Of a stretch of 64,000 nucleotides of DNA, positions 53,180 through 60,769 are shown one piece after another. Under the pieces are notes generated by a model. That model did not search any database, was not told the DNA's origin, and saw only the letters and a program-made list of their open reading frames with translations. Each line of letters starts with the position of its first letter. Within the stretch, counting starts at the first letter, position 1. The stretch comes from Epilithonimonas caeni DSM 17710 (lineage in GTDB: Bacteria; Bacteroidota; Bacteroidia; Flavobacteriales; Weeksellaceae). Location: the NCBI RefSeq assembly GCF_000426465.1, contig NZ_KE384527.1, forward strand, positions 124,001 through 188,000. Reading direction: 5' to 3'. Made by a program: the position numbers and the translations under genes.

Positions 53180-53276
53180 GCAGCCCGACTTGAGCGGAAA
53201 TCCTTTTTTGCGTGGACTCTAGTTAGAAAACGTGAGCAAAAAAGATTGGGAGCGGAAGGCGGAAATAGCTGCCCAA
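53180..53276. repeat. Structured intergenic repeat, copy 3 of 3
   Basis: The element opens GCAGCCCGACTTGAGCGGAA and closes GGAAATAGCTGCCCAAAA. GCAGC/GCTGC end pairing and GAGCGGA/GAGCGGAAGG boxes match copy 1. The central arms here are CTTTTTTGC and GCAAAAAAG. It ends 26 bases before the DUF3822 start. Confidence 0.8.
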
Positions 53277-53302
53277 AAAATTAATTTTATTGACATCAAA
53301 AT

Positions 53303-54019
53303 ATGAGGAAATTATCCTTGCTTTTTACAAAAGATGGTTTGCAGTGGCAGATCTCCAGATCCAAAAAGGTCTTGGAAGAAAAAATCTGGCTGAAAGATGA
53401 AGAAACGCCAAAAAATCTGGTGGAAGAGAAACTGCATGGGATCTTGGCTTCCGAGAAGTTTTCCGAGATCTCTGTAATATCGGCTATCAATCATTTTTCG
53501 ATTGTGGAGGAAGGATTTGACCAGCACGATTTGGGCTATGATTTGATTTCGTATAATTCCGATATCAGAAAAGATGCAGAAGAGCTGATGCTTTCTGTGA
53601 ATAAGAAATTCGGGATTCAGTTTTATTATAGCTTTCCGAAAGATTTTTACACAAAAATAAAACAGTTGGAAGTTCCTGTTCATTTCAATTTTTCAGGTGA
53701 AAAGTTTCTGAATTCCCTGAATGTGAAAAACCGAAAAGAAATTCACGTGAACCTTTACCATCAGCAAGCAGAATTTTTCGCTATTGAAAACAAAAAAGTG
53801 ATTCTTTACAATAACCTGGATGCAGCCTCGGAAGTGGATTTTCTTTATTTCATAATGTTTACATTGAGTAAAATCGATTTCGGAATTTCTGAAACTTACT
53901 TTTATATTTATGGAGAAACAACTGAAAACGAAACATTCATTTCGGAAATGCAGAAATTTGTCCCAAATCTGAAAATCGTTTTTGATAATCTTCACAAAAA
54001 GAATTTTGTTTTGAACTAA
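53303..54019 (+). CDS. DUF3822 family protein
   Basis: The 238-residue cytoplasmic protein is of a Bacteroidota-specific family regularly found directly upstream of rsmD, as here. It has an actin/FtsA-like feel (FYIMFTLSKIDFGISETYFYIYG near the C-terminus; HVNLYHQQAEFFAIENKKVILYNN near 156-179), but no catalytic motif can be named. The position next to rsmD hints at a ribosome-related or wall-related role; neither is shown. Confidence 0.82.
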   Translation: MRKLSLLFTKDGLQWQISRSKKVLEEKIWLKDEETPKNLVEEKLHGILASEKFSEISVISAINHFSIVEEGFDQHDLGYDLISYNSDIRKDAEELMLSVNKKFGIQFYYSFPKDFYTKIKQLEVPVHFNFSGEKFLNSLNVKNRKEIHVNLYHQQAEFFAIENKKVILYNNLDAASEVDFLYFIMFTLSKIDFGISETYFYIYGETTENETFISEMQKFVPNLKIVFDNLHKKNFVLN

Positions 54020-54025
54020 TACTTT

Positions 54026-54151
54026 AAACCACAAAAGTCACAAAGGAAAAATTTAAAATTAAAACTTGAAAAGAATAAAAGTAAATTCTATTTTTATTCA
54101 GCTTTTGACAAAACTTAGAATCAATAAAATCTTTTGTGACATTTGTGGTTA
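54026..54151. repeat. Inverted CACAAAG repeat between DUF3822 and rsmD
   Basis: AAACCACAAAAGTCACAAAG (from 54026) and CTTTTGTGACATTTGTGGTT (54131-54150) form imperfect inverted arms about 85 bases apart. The same words occur near 18092, 57408 and 58430. Confidence 0.65.
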
Positions 54152-54198
54152 ATTTAAGATTTTGAGTTTGATCAATTATCATTTATCAACTATCATTT

Positions 54199-54765
54199 AT
54201 GTTTAGAATCATATCCGGAAAATGGAAAGCCAAGAAAATCGCGGCGCCAAAAAATTTCGATGTAAGACCAACGACCGACTTCGCAAAAGAAGCACTTTTC
54301 AGTATGATTGAAAACCGATTTGATCTGGAATTTTGTTCCGTTTTGGATTTGTTTGCCGGAATTGGTTCCATTACTTTAGAATTTGCTTCACGCGATTGTC
54401 AGGATATCACATCGATCGAACTAAATCCAAAACACGCCGGATTTATCAATTCCACAGCCAACGATTTGGATATGGGATTGCAAGTGAATGTCCAACGGGC
54501 AGATGTCTTCGATTGGCTGAAAAGGAAAAGAAATCACGAGAAAAAGTATGATGTTATTTTCGCAGATGCGCCTTTCGAAACTGATGAAAGTAAATATAAA
54601 GAACTGATTGACCTGGTTTTAAACAATGGATTACTGAAACCACGGGGCGTTTTCATTCTGGAACATCAAAGTAGACTGAAGTTCTCTCATCCGAACCTGA
54701 AAGACACCAGAAAATATGGAAACGTGAGTTTTTCTTTCTTTGAAAGTCAGCCGATTTCTGAATAA
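54199..54765 (+). CDS. rsmD: 16S rRNA (guanine966-N2)-methyltransferase
   Basis: RsmD methylates G966 of 16S rRNA. The 188-residue Rossmann methyltransferase has RIISGKWKAKKIAAP at 3-17, the SAM motif LDLFAGIGSITLEF near 49-62, SIELNPKH and the catalytic-motif region IFADAPFE near 118-125. The motif is usually DPPF/Y or NPPF; here it is DAPF, an unusual residue at the first Pro. All else is standard. Confidence 0.93.
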   Translation: MFRIISGKWKAKKIAAPKNFDVRPTTDFAKEALFSMIENRFDLEFCSVLDLFAGIGSITLEFASRDCQDITSIELNPKHAGFINSTANDLDMGLQVNVQRADVFDWLKRKRNHEKKYDVIFADAPFETDESKYKELIDLVLNNGLLKPRGVFILEHQSRLKFSHPNLKDTRKYGNVSFSFFESQPISE

Positions 54766-54778
54766 GATCAATTGTAAT

Positions 54779-55225
54779 ATGAAGAATTTAAACATCAGAT
54801 CATTAATGGTTTTCGTTCTGTTTTTCAGTTTGAAAATCTCTGCACAAAATTCTTACATCAATCAATATAAAACTGTTGCAACAGAACTTTCTCAGGAATT
54901 CGGGATTCCGACAGTTGTCATTCTTTCGATTGCTTATATGGAAACCGGCGGCGGTACAAGTTCGGCCTGTAAAGTACTGAACAACCATTTCGGGATGACA
55001 GGAAAAAACGAAGTCAATAGTTCCAGATTCAAAAGTTTTACCGATTCCAAAGCTTCTTATCGCGCTTTCTGCGAATGGGTTTCGAAAAGGAAATTCTATG
55101 AAAAGCTAAAAGGTTCACAAAATCATAATGAATGGTTTGTTGCTATTGCTTCCTCTGGCTATTCTACAAAACCTGCAGAATGGAAGCAAAAACTGAACCT
55201 TGTAATGAAGAAAATCGGATTGTAA
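54779..55225 (+). CDS. Secreted glucosaminidase-domain protein (GH73-like)
   Basis: The ATG at 54779 (148 residues) gives a signal peptide (about 1-23, ending LKISAQ); an in-frame TTG inside rsmD is rejected. IAYMETGGGTSSACKVLNNHFGMTG at about 53-77, with the candidate catalytic Glu58, and the closing KPAEWKQKLNLVMKKIGL are typical of the mannosyl-glycoprotein endo-beta-N-acetylglucosaminidase domain. It should cleave glycan strands of peptidoglycan in the periplasm. It is 13 bases downstream of rsmD. Confidence 0.9.
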   Translation: MKNLNIRSLMVFVLFFSLKISAQNSYINQYKTVATELSQEFGIPTVVILSIAYMETGGGTSSACKVLNNHFGMTGKNEVNSSRFKSFTDSKASYRAFCEWVSKRKFYEKLKGSQNHNEWFVAIASSGYSTKPAEWKQKLNLVMKKIGL

Positions 55226-55454
55226 TAAATTATCAACCAAATCTTTATCCAAATCTTTAATCGCACTTTCAGCTTATAAAGAAGCTCAACAATTCAGTTA
55301 ATAAAACCTCAAAGAACACGAGATCAAAACAATTCTTGCCCGTTTTTTTTAAATGGTTGGAAAAAAGTGTGAATTCTTAAGTGGAGCCGAAAAACTATTT
55401 CTCATGACAATCGATTATTGGAAGACATTAATATCAGTAACACTATTATTATAA
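55226..55454. other. Intergenic region without a recognised gene
   Basis: 229 bases, AT-rich, with a T-run at about 55343 and no reading frame of note. It may hold the end of the rsmD-side transcript. Confidence 0.4.
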
Positions 55455-55482
55455 AAAACGCCTCAATTAATTGAGGCGTTTT
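55455..55482. terminator. Terminator after the YgiN-like gene
   Basis: AAAACGCCTCAA (55455-55466) and TTGAGGCGTTTT (55471-55482) are perfect arms around TTAA. It lies immediately beyond the minus-strand stop at 55485. Confidence 0.92.
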
Positions 55483-55484
55483 AT

Positions 55485-55772
55485 TTATACTAATTTCGCA
55501 AGATAAATCTCAGCAGGTTTTTCTAATAAATCTGGTGCTTTTTCTACAAACTCTTTGATGTAAGACTGTTGATTGTGAGTATCCAAACCCTCTTTGCTTT
55601 TCCAGATCTCGTGAAAGATAAAAACTGCTTCATCTTCCAGACTTTGTTGTAATTCATACTTTTCGCAAGCTTCTTCTTTTCTTGTGTTCAGAACCATATT
55701 ATCAAGAATTGATTTCAAATCCTGAATTTTATCTTTTTTCGATTTCAAAATCGCTGTTAAATAGATTGACAT
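55485..55772 (-). CDS. YgiN-like antibiotic-biosynthesis monooxygenase domain protein
   Basis: The 95-residue dimeric alpha/beta-barrel (ABM) protein has YELQQSLEDEAVFIFHEIWKSKEGLDTH at about 39-66, which holds the usual F-x-E-x-W core, with a C-terminal strand. E. coli YgiN oxidises menadiol and forms a quinone cycle with MdaB, and the mdaB-like gene is directly upstream here (16 bases). A shared quinone-detoxification or redox role is inferred from this pairing. Confidence 0.88.
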   Translation of the reverse strand: MSIYLTAILKSKKDKIQDLKSILDNMVLNTRKEEACEKYELQQSLEDEAVFIFHEIWKSKEGLDTHNQQSYIKEFVEKAPDLLEKPAEIYLAKLV

Positions 55773-55788
55773 TTTGGTTTTTGTTTAA

Positions 55789-56406
55789 TTAATTCAACAC
55801 TTTCAATTCCTCAGTTTCCAAAGCATTTTTCAGATAATTCTTATACTCAATTTCATAATTATCAATCCTTTCCTTAGTAGCTGCTTTCTCCATATCATGG
55901 AAATGGAAACTTCCCAAACTTTTCATTCCCGTGAAAGCATTCATCCTGTGAAAACCAAATAAAACGCCTTCGTCAACCGAATGCTGATTAAAAAACTCAC
56001 CTTCCAGAGTGAAAGCCGTTTCCGGGGCATTCCAGCTTGTGGTAACGAAATAATGTTTTCCGTGCATCAAACCGCCGGTTCCGTAATTGATTTCGGGATT
56101 CACTCTGGAACGTCCGTCGCTTTTATAAATGCCGTTGTTATGACCAGCCGTAAAAACTTCATCAATATAAAATTTCAGACGATTCGGAACCTGGAACCAC
56201 CAAACCGGAAAATGATAAATTACAATATCTGCCCATTTGAAATTCTCTGCTTCGTCAACTGGATCAAAATCATCATTAATATTGGTTATTGTGATTTCAA
56301 AACCTTGCTGATCAAGAGTTTCCTTTGTCCATTTTGTAATCGTGTTATTAAAACTTCCACCCGAATGCGCAAACTTTTGCCCACCGTTGATTATAAATAT
56401 TTTCAT
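55789..56406 (-). CDS. mdaB: NAD(P)H quinone reductase, MdaB-like
   Basis: The 205-residue flavodoxin-fold protein (PF02525) uses FAD and NAD(P)H for two-electron quinone reduction. IFIINGGQKFAHSGGSFN at about 3-20 is the flavin phosphate loop, WADIVIYHFPVWWFQVPNRLK near 58-78 the hydrophobic sheet and VTTSWNAPETAF near 121-132 the isoalloxazine loop. It is the first gene of the minus-strand pair divergent from the LysR regulator, so it is probably its target. Confidence 0.9.
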   Translation of the reverse strand: MKIFIINGGQKFAHSGGSFNNTITKWTKETLDQQGFEITITNINDDFDPVDEAENFKWADIVIYHFPVWWFQVPNRLKFYIDEVFTAGHNNGIYKSDGRSRVNPEINYGTGGLMHGKHYFVTTSWNAPETAFTLEGEFFNQHSVDEGVLFGFHRMNAFTGMKSLGSFHFHDMEKAATKERIDNYEIEYKNYLKNALETEELKVLN

Positions 56407-56483
56407 TGATTTTTTGATTTAATAATTTAATGATGCAAAGTTCCGACAGAAAAATGAATTATAAAAATAATATAAATTATATA

Positions 56484-56507
56484 TTTGCATTATAATTATA
56501 ATGCAAA
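56484..56507. promoter_or_regulatory. Perfect 24-bp palindrome, probable LysR operator
   Basis: TTTGCATTATAA is followed directly by its reverse complement TTATAATGCAAA, ending at the base before the LysR start codon. The dyad has an AT-rich T-N11-A core, as in LysR-type sites. TATATTTG at 56480-56487 overlaps its left end as a possible -7 box for the regulator, so binding could repress the regulator and act on mdaB. Confidence 0.75.
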
Positions 56508-57404
56508 ATGATAAATCTGGAATGGCTTAGAACTTTTAAAAGTGTCTATGAAACGCAGTCTTACACCAAAGCAGCGAAGGAATTGTATATTTCTCAACCT
56601 GGCGTGAGCCTTCATATCGGTTCGTTGGAAGCCTATGTTGGTTATTCTTTGTTCGAAAGGATCTCCAAGAAACTGATTCCGACAGAGAAGGCGAAGATCC
56701 TTTATAATTTTACATTAGAACCACTTTTGAAGCTGGAGACTGCCGAACAAACTTTTCATAAAACCACGAAAACCGAACGTGCAACTGTGAGTGTTGGGAT
56801 GTGTTTTGAGACTTTTCAATTTACCTTGGAAAAACATATTCCGACATTTGATTTCAATGTGATCATACGTTTTGGATTGTACGAACAGATGTTTTCTGAT
56901 CTGGACAATGGTTTGTTGGATTTGATCATCACACCAAGAAAGACCAATATCAAAAACCTGAGTTTTGAAGCTTTTTCCAAGGAAAAAATTGTTCTGATCA
57001 ATGGAACAGGAACTGATACTTCGGAATTCCAAAAATTAATCAAAACCAATAAAATCGAAGAAGCGGAAAACTGGCTGAAACAGCAGATCTGGTATAGCAC
57101 AGCAGCGGATATGGAACATCTGAATAACTTCTGGAAAGCGAATTTCAACCATCATCCGGACTTCAAACCAAATTATATCGTTCCAAATATCTGCTCGATC
57201 GTACGTTGTTTAAGTGGGAATCCGGGATTCTCAATCGTACCTGATTTTCTCTGCAAAAAAGAGATCGCAAATGGCGGAATAGAGATTGCCTGGGAAGGCA
57301 ACAACAAAATCGAAAACACGCTACATTTTGGTGAACGAACAAAAAATATGGTTCAAAATGAGATTGACAGAATAAAAGAAATATTCAGAAATGAGAATTT
57401 TTAA
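56508..57404 (+). CDS. LysR-type transcriptional regulator
   Basis: The 298-residue protein has an N-terminal winged helix-turn-helix (MINLEWLRTFKSVYETQSYT KAAKELYISQPGVSLHIGSLEA at 1-42) and a periplasmic-binding-like co-inducer domain (about 90-290; VSVGMCFETFQF, VNDLDNGLLDLIIT-like SDLDNGLLDLIIT). It is divergent from the mdaB-ygiN pair across about 100 bases holding the palindrome, so regulation of quinone redox is likely. Cys100 in GMCFE is worth noting as a possible sensor but has no support. Confidence 0.93.
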   Translation: MINLEWLRTFKSVYETQSYTKAAKELYISQPGVSLHIGSLEAYVGYSLFERISKKLIPTEKAKILYNFTLEPLLKLETAEQTFHKTTKTERATVSVGMCFETFQFTLEKHIPTFDFNVIIRFGLYEQMFSDLDNGLLDLIITPRKTNIKNLSFEAFSKEKIVLINGTGTDTSEFQKLIKTNKIEEAENWLKQQIWYSTAADMEHLNNFWKANFNHHPDFKPNYIVPNICSIVRCLSGNPGFSIVPDFLCKKEIANGGIEIAWEGNNKIENTLHFGERTKNMVQNEIDRIKEIFRNENF

Positions 57405-57464
57405 TTTAAAACCACAAAAGGCACAAAAGATATAATTTCGTTTAATGAATTTTTATTTACAAAA

Positions 57465-57548
57465 GGCTTCGAGAGCCTCAGCCTGACAAAGTAAACATTT
57501 TCAGCATAACTATCAGCTATGTCTGTCATCCTGAGCGGAGCAGAATGA
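57465..57548. repeat. REP-like pair between lysR and murI
   Basis: GGCTTCGAGAGCCTCAGCCT (57465-57484, continued by GACA) and, opposed, TGTCATCCTGAGCGGAGCAG (57524-57543) lie about 35 bases apart. They are of the same family as the units at 42372 and 58582. Confidence 0.7.
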
Positions 57549-57564
57549 TTTTTATTAAATATAA

Positions 57565-58395
57565 CTAAAGGACCTTCAGTTCCAGATCAATCGATTTTCC
57601 GAAGAATTTTTTAGAGATCTTTTCGAAATTCTTAGTAATATCCGACAAGAAAAATTGATAAGTGGGTTGATGATTCTCTTCGTTCAAAAGATGATGTTTG
57701 TCCAAAATCATTTTCAACTGATTAGCAACAATATTCGGAGAATCTATGACACGGACACGGTTTCCGTAATACTGTTTGATTTCATCAATCAAAAGCGGAT
57801 AGTGTGTACAACCGAGAATCAAAGTTTCGATATTTTTTAATTTACTATTACTCAGATAATTATAAATAATCGAATGTGTGATCGGATGATTTTTGAAACC
57901 TTCTTCAATTGCCGGAACCAAAAGCGGTGTTGCCAATTCATCTACTTTGATGAACTTATTATGCTTTCGAATTGATTTTTTATAAAGTCCGGAATTAACT
58001 GTTGCTTTGGTCGCAATCACACCAACATTATTGTGAATTTCGTAAGATACTTTTTCAGCAACCGGATTAATCACATCAATCACAGGAACTCTATTGGCAA
58101 CCAATTCCTGAACTTCATGAAGTGCATTGGCTGTTGCAGAATTGCAGGCAATTACAATCGCTTTACAATTTTTCTCAAGCAGAAAATTGGTAATTTTTGT
58201 TGAATAACCAACGATGGCCTCACGGGATTTTTCACCATAAGGAAGATGTTTTGTATCACCAAAATAAATCAAATCTTCGTTCGGCAACAATCTTTTGATT
58301 TCTTTCGCAACTGTTAATCCACCGACGCCGGAATCAAAAATCCCGATTGGCTGATTAGCGGATAGATGTGTATAATCGGCTTTTTTCTTTTTCAA
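57565..58395 (-). CDS. murI: Glutamate racemase
   Basis: MurI makes D-Glu for peptidoglycan. The two catalytic cysteines are in VIACNSATANA and LILGCTHYPLL, and the substrate motifs are IGIFDSGVGGLTVAKE near 17-32, FGDTKHLPYG and VIDSPNIVA. No ATG exists near the conserved N-terminus. A TTG at 58393-58395 gives MKKKKADYTHLSANQPIG and 276 residues, close to the usual 260-270; a GTG at 58432-58434 would add 13 residues that overlap a repeat-rich leader. The start is therefore uncertain. Confidence 0.9.
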   Translation of the reverse strand: MKKKKADYTHLSANQPIGIFDSGVGGLTVAKEIKRLLPNEDLIYFGDTKHLPYGEKSREAIVGYSTKITNFLLEKNCKAIVIACNSATANALHEVQELVANRVPVIDVINPVAEKVSYEIHNNVGVIATKATVNSGLYKKSIRKHNKFIKVDELATPLLVPAIEEGFKNHPITHSIIYNYLSNSKLKNIETLILGCTHYPLLIDEIKQYYGNRVRVIDSPNIVANQLKMILDKHHLLNEENHQPTYQFFLSDITKNFEKISKKFFGKSIDLELKVL

Positions 58396-58607
58396 GAGAC
58401 AATCTTTATCTGTTATTTTGACCGTAAAGTTCACAAAGTTTTTTTGACAATTGCGATATTTTTTATGCTCGCAAAAGCGTAAAACTCAGCAAAGATTTAG
58501 TTTTACAAAAGTAGTGAAATTTTCATTCTGAAAAACATATCGACAGGCTCGATGCGATAACTCCAATGCTAATTGTCAGCATTGTCAGGCTGAGCTTGTC
58601 GAAGTCT
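58396..58607. other. Repeat-rich region between murI and hemW
   Basis: It carries TTCACAAAG and GCGTAAAACTCAGCAAAG words (about 58430-58495) like those at 18092-18180, then a REP-like unit (TGTCAGGCTGAGCTTGTCGA, 58583-58602) directly before the hemW stop. No gene is seen. Confidence 0.6.
58582..58606 (+). repeat. REP-like unit
   Basis: TTGTCAGGCTGAGCTTGTCG then AAGTC is the best-preserved copy of the element. A CGACAGGCTCGATG unit at about 58541-58554 faces it. Confidence 0.75.
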
Positions 58608-59732
58608 TTAAACGATAAATAAATCGCTTGCAATCCCGTCTGCTAAGAACCAATGCTTTTCGGCAATTTTGAGGTAATTATTTTCTATTTCAAGAATTCC
58701 GGATTCTAGTTTGGGTTTGATTTCCTGTTTGAGATAATTGATTATTTCTGAAGAAAAATTCTGATTGATTTTTCCCAGATCAACGCCCCAAATTGTCCTG
58801 AGTCCAATCATCATCATTTCATTGAACCGGTCTTTTTCGGAAAGGATTTCGGTTTCTTTGGGAAGAATATTTTGTTTCAAATTTTTGATATAAATTGGAT
58901 TGTTAGCAATATTCCAGCTTCTTTCCAAACTGCCGTTATAAGAATGCGCGGAAGGACCAATTCCTAAATACGGTTCAGATTTCCAGTAAGCAGAATTGTG
59001 TTTGGAATGAAATCCCGGTTTTCCAAAATTCGAAATCTCATAATGGTCGAATCCATTAACTTTTAGAAAGTCTTTCATATAATAGAATTCCTGATTCTGT
59101 TCTACTTCCTCAGGAGAACTCACTTTTCCATTCTCAATCCATTTTTCCAAAGCCGTTTTTGGTTCGACTGTCAAAGCGTAAGACGAAACATGAGGAACTT
59201 GTAATTCAATTGTTTTATTGAGATTTTCTTTCCATATTCCGAAGTTGGAAGTTGGTGAACCATAAATCAAATCGATGCTGATATTTTCCAATCCGAGATC
59301 CTGCGCTCTTTTAATCGAACTTTCCGCTTCGGAAGCATTGTGTGCACGGTTCATCAATTTCAGATCTTCATCAAAAAAACTCTGTGTTCCGATTGATAAA
59401 CGATTGATTTCTGTATTGGATAATTCTTTGAGAAAATTTTTATTCAAGTCATCAGGATTGGATTCTAATGTAATTTCAATCTTTTCTTCAAAACTGAAAT
59501 ATTTCTGAATCTCATCAATCAAAGATCTGATTTCATCAACACTTAGAACCGAAGGTGTTCCCCCACCAAAATAAAGTGATCTCAAAGATCTATTTTCAAG
59601 TTCGTCATGTCTGAGCCGGATTTCTTTTTTAATTGCCAAAAGCATCTCATCCTTCAAACTAAAAGAAGTTGAAAAATGAAAGTTACAATAGCTGCATTTT
59701 TGTTTGCAGAAAGGAATGTGAAGGTAAATCAT
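58608..59732 (-). CDS. hemW: HemW radical SAM protein (coproporphyrinogen oxidase-like)
   Basis: HemW is a haem chaperone that transfers haem to respiratory proteins rather than an oxidase. The cluster motif C9-x3-C13-x2-C16-x-F18 (FCKQKCSYCNF) has Phe in place of the fourth cysteine of HemN, the known difference. SLYFGGGTPSVLS near 50-62, SIGTQSFFDEDL and LIYGSP follow, with a HemN_C-like C-terminal domain. The 374-residue length is typical. A terminator for the upstream porP-like gene overlaps its leader. Confidence 0.93.
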   Translation of the reverse strand: MIYLHIPFCKQKCSYCNFHFSTSFSLKDEMLLAIKKEIRLRHDELENRSLRSLYFGGGTPSVLSVDEIRSLIDEIQKYFSFEEKIEITLESNPDDLNKNFLKELSNTEINRLSIGTQSFFDEDLKLMNRAHNASEAESSIKRAQDLGLENISIDLIYGSPTSNFGIWKENLNKTIELQVPHVSSYALTVEPKTALEKWIENGKVSSPEEVEQNQEFYYMKDFLKVNGFDHYEISNFGKPGFHSKHNSAYWKSEPYLGIGPSAHSYNGSLERSWNIANNPIYIKNLKQNILPKETEILSEKDRFNEMMMIGLRTIWGVDLGKINQNFSSEIINYLKQEIKPKLESGILEIENNYLKIAEKHWFLADGIASDLFIV

Positions 59733-59737
59733 TAAAA

Positions 59738-59760
59738 AAGCCCTGAAAAATCAGAGCTCA
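59738..59760 (-). terminator. Terminator after the PorP/SprF gene
   Basis: AGCCCTGA (59739-59746) pairs with TCAGAGCT (59751-59758) using G-T pairing, with a T-run on the minus strand toward hemW. Confidence 0.65.
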
Positions 59761-59781
59761 AATTTATTCAAATTATATTAT

Positions 59782-60750
59782 TTATCTATATCGGAAACCT
59801 CTTGTGTTGATAAAGTTTTCGATATTAAATCCAATGGACAACATAAAACTATTCCCAAAATTCTCAGTCAGTTCCGAAACACCAAAATTGTAAACCCCAC
59901 CGAATGTGAAATTTCCAATACGTCCTTTGATGATAGGTGACATGCCCAAATTTTGGCTTCCAACGGCACTTTTTGCACTCCGGAAGCTGATTCCGGCAGA
60001 GATATTATTTTTCTCACCGAAAGCAGTGGCCATCAAATTATAATCAAATATTCTTGCGGAATTGGTATTAAGGTTCATCATCAAAGATGGTGTCAAAAAT
60101 ATACCATCTGCAAAATGCCAATCGTAACCGGCATTAAGATAAAATTTGGTGGGCGAAGGTTCTATCCCATTCACAATAGGGATATCATTACTGATCGGAA
60201 TATCAATGACCGAAACTCCTCCGAAAAAGCCTCTATATTTTACAGCTGCCCCTAAATTGGCGTAAGCAATAAAAATATCGTTTGTGTTCTCTCCCAAAAC
60301 AGGATCGCCGGGTTGTTCGGGATTAAGCTGGGTATAATCGATATTCATATTATAAAGATTCGTACCTATACCAAACGAAAACTGGTCCTGGCGGTCTTCT
60401 TCATCAGAAATAGGAATAAAATATGAGGCGCCCAACATCAAACCATTGGAAGATATCGGGCCATTCTGATCTCTGAAAAATGAGATACCCGCTCCCACCC
60501 TGTCAAAAACGTTTGCATGCAAACCTATTGTCTGGACATTAGGAGATTCATCGAGTTGTGAAAATTGCTTCTGATAATTCAGATTCAGAACCACATCATC
60601 TGTTTTGCCCAATAAAGCAGGATTGAATAAGAAATCTCCGTCAACAAGATATTGCTGATAAAACGGTAATGTTTCCTGTGCTTTGGTCTTTATAAAAAAA
60701 CCAATAACAAGCAATAAAAATATTTTATAAAATATATAGTTCTTCTTCAC
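59782..60750 (-). CDS. PorP/SprF-family type IX secretion outer-membrane protein
   Basis: The GTG at 60748-60750 gives MKKNYIFYKIFLLLVIGFFI and a signal peptide cut after KAQ (322 residues). Longer in-frame starts would run through the 3' part of rluD and are rejected. ETLPFYQQYLVDGDFLFNPALLGK near 26-49 is the family signature, followed by repeated strands typical of the barrel (GAGISFFRDQNGPISSNGLMLGASYFIP). PorP/SprF proteins bind cargo or gliding adhesins at the outer membrane. No large adhesin is adjacent, so it is an orphan copy. Confidence 0.88.
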   Translation of the reverse strand: MKKNYIFYKIFLLLVIGFFIKTKAQETLPFYQQYLVDGDFLFNPALLGKTDDVVLNLNYQKQFSQLDESPNVQTIGLHANVFDRVGAGISFFRDQNGPISSNGLMLGASYFIPISDEEDRQDQFSFGIGTNLYNMNIDYTQLNPEQPGDPVLGENTNDIFIAYANLGAAVKYRGFFGGVSVIDIPISNDIPIVNGIEPSPTKFYLNAGYDWHFADGIFLTPSLMMNLNTNSARIFDYNLMATAFGEKNNISAGISFRSAKSAVGSQNLGMSPIIKGRIGNFTFGGVYNFGVSELTENFGNSFMLSIGFNIENFINTRGFRYR

Positions 60751-60769
60751 ATTACAAATATATAAAACT

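Larger units (their letters stand above)
52905..53302. other. Divergent intergenic region with two repeats
   Basis: 398 bases with no gene. It contains the palindrome at 53085-53135 and structured repeat copy 3 at 53180-53276; the rest is AT-rich, and no promoter was clear. Confidence 0.7.

Noticed and set aside
55226-55454. Small RNA or decayed gene
   Set aside because: No conserved structure or coding pattern could be supported beyond AT-rich sequence and one T-run.
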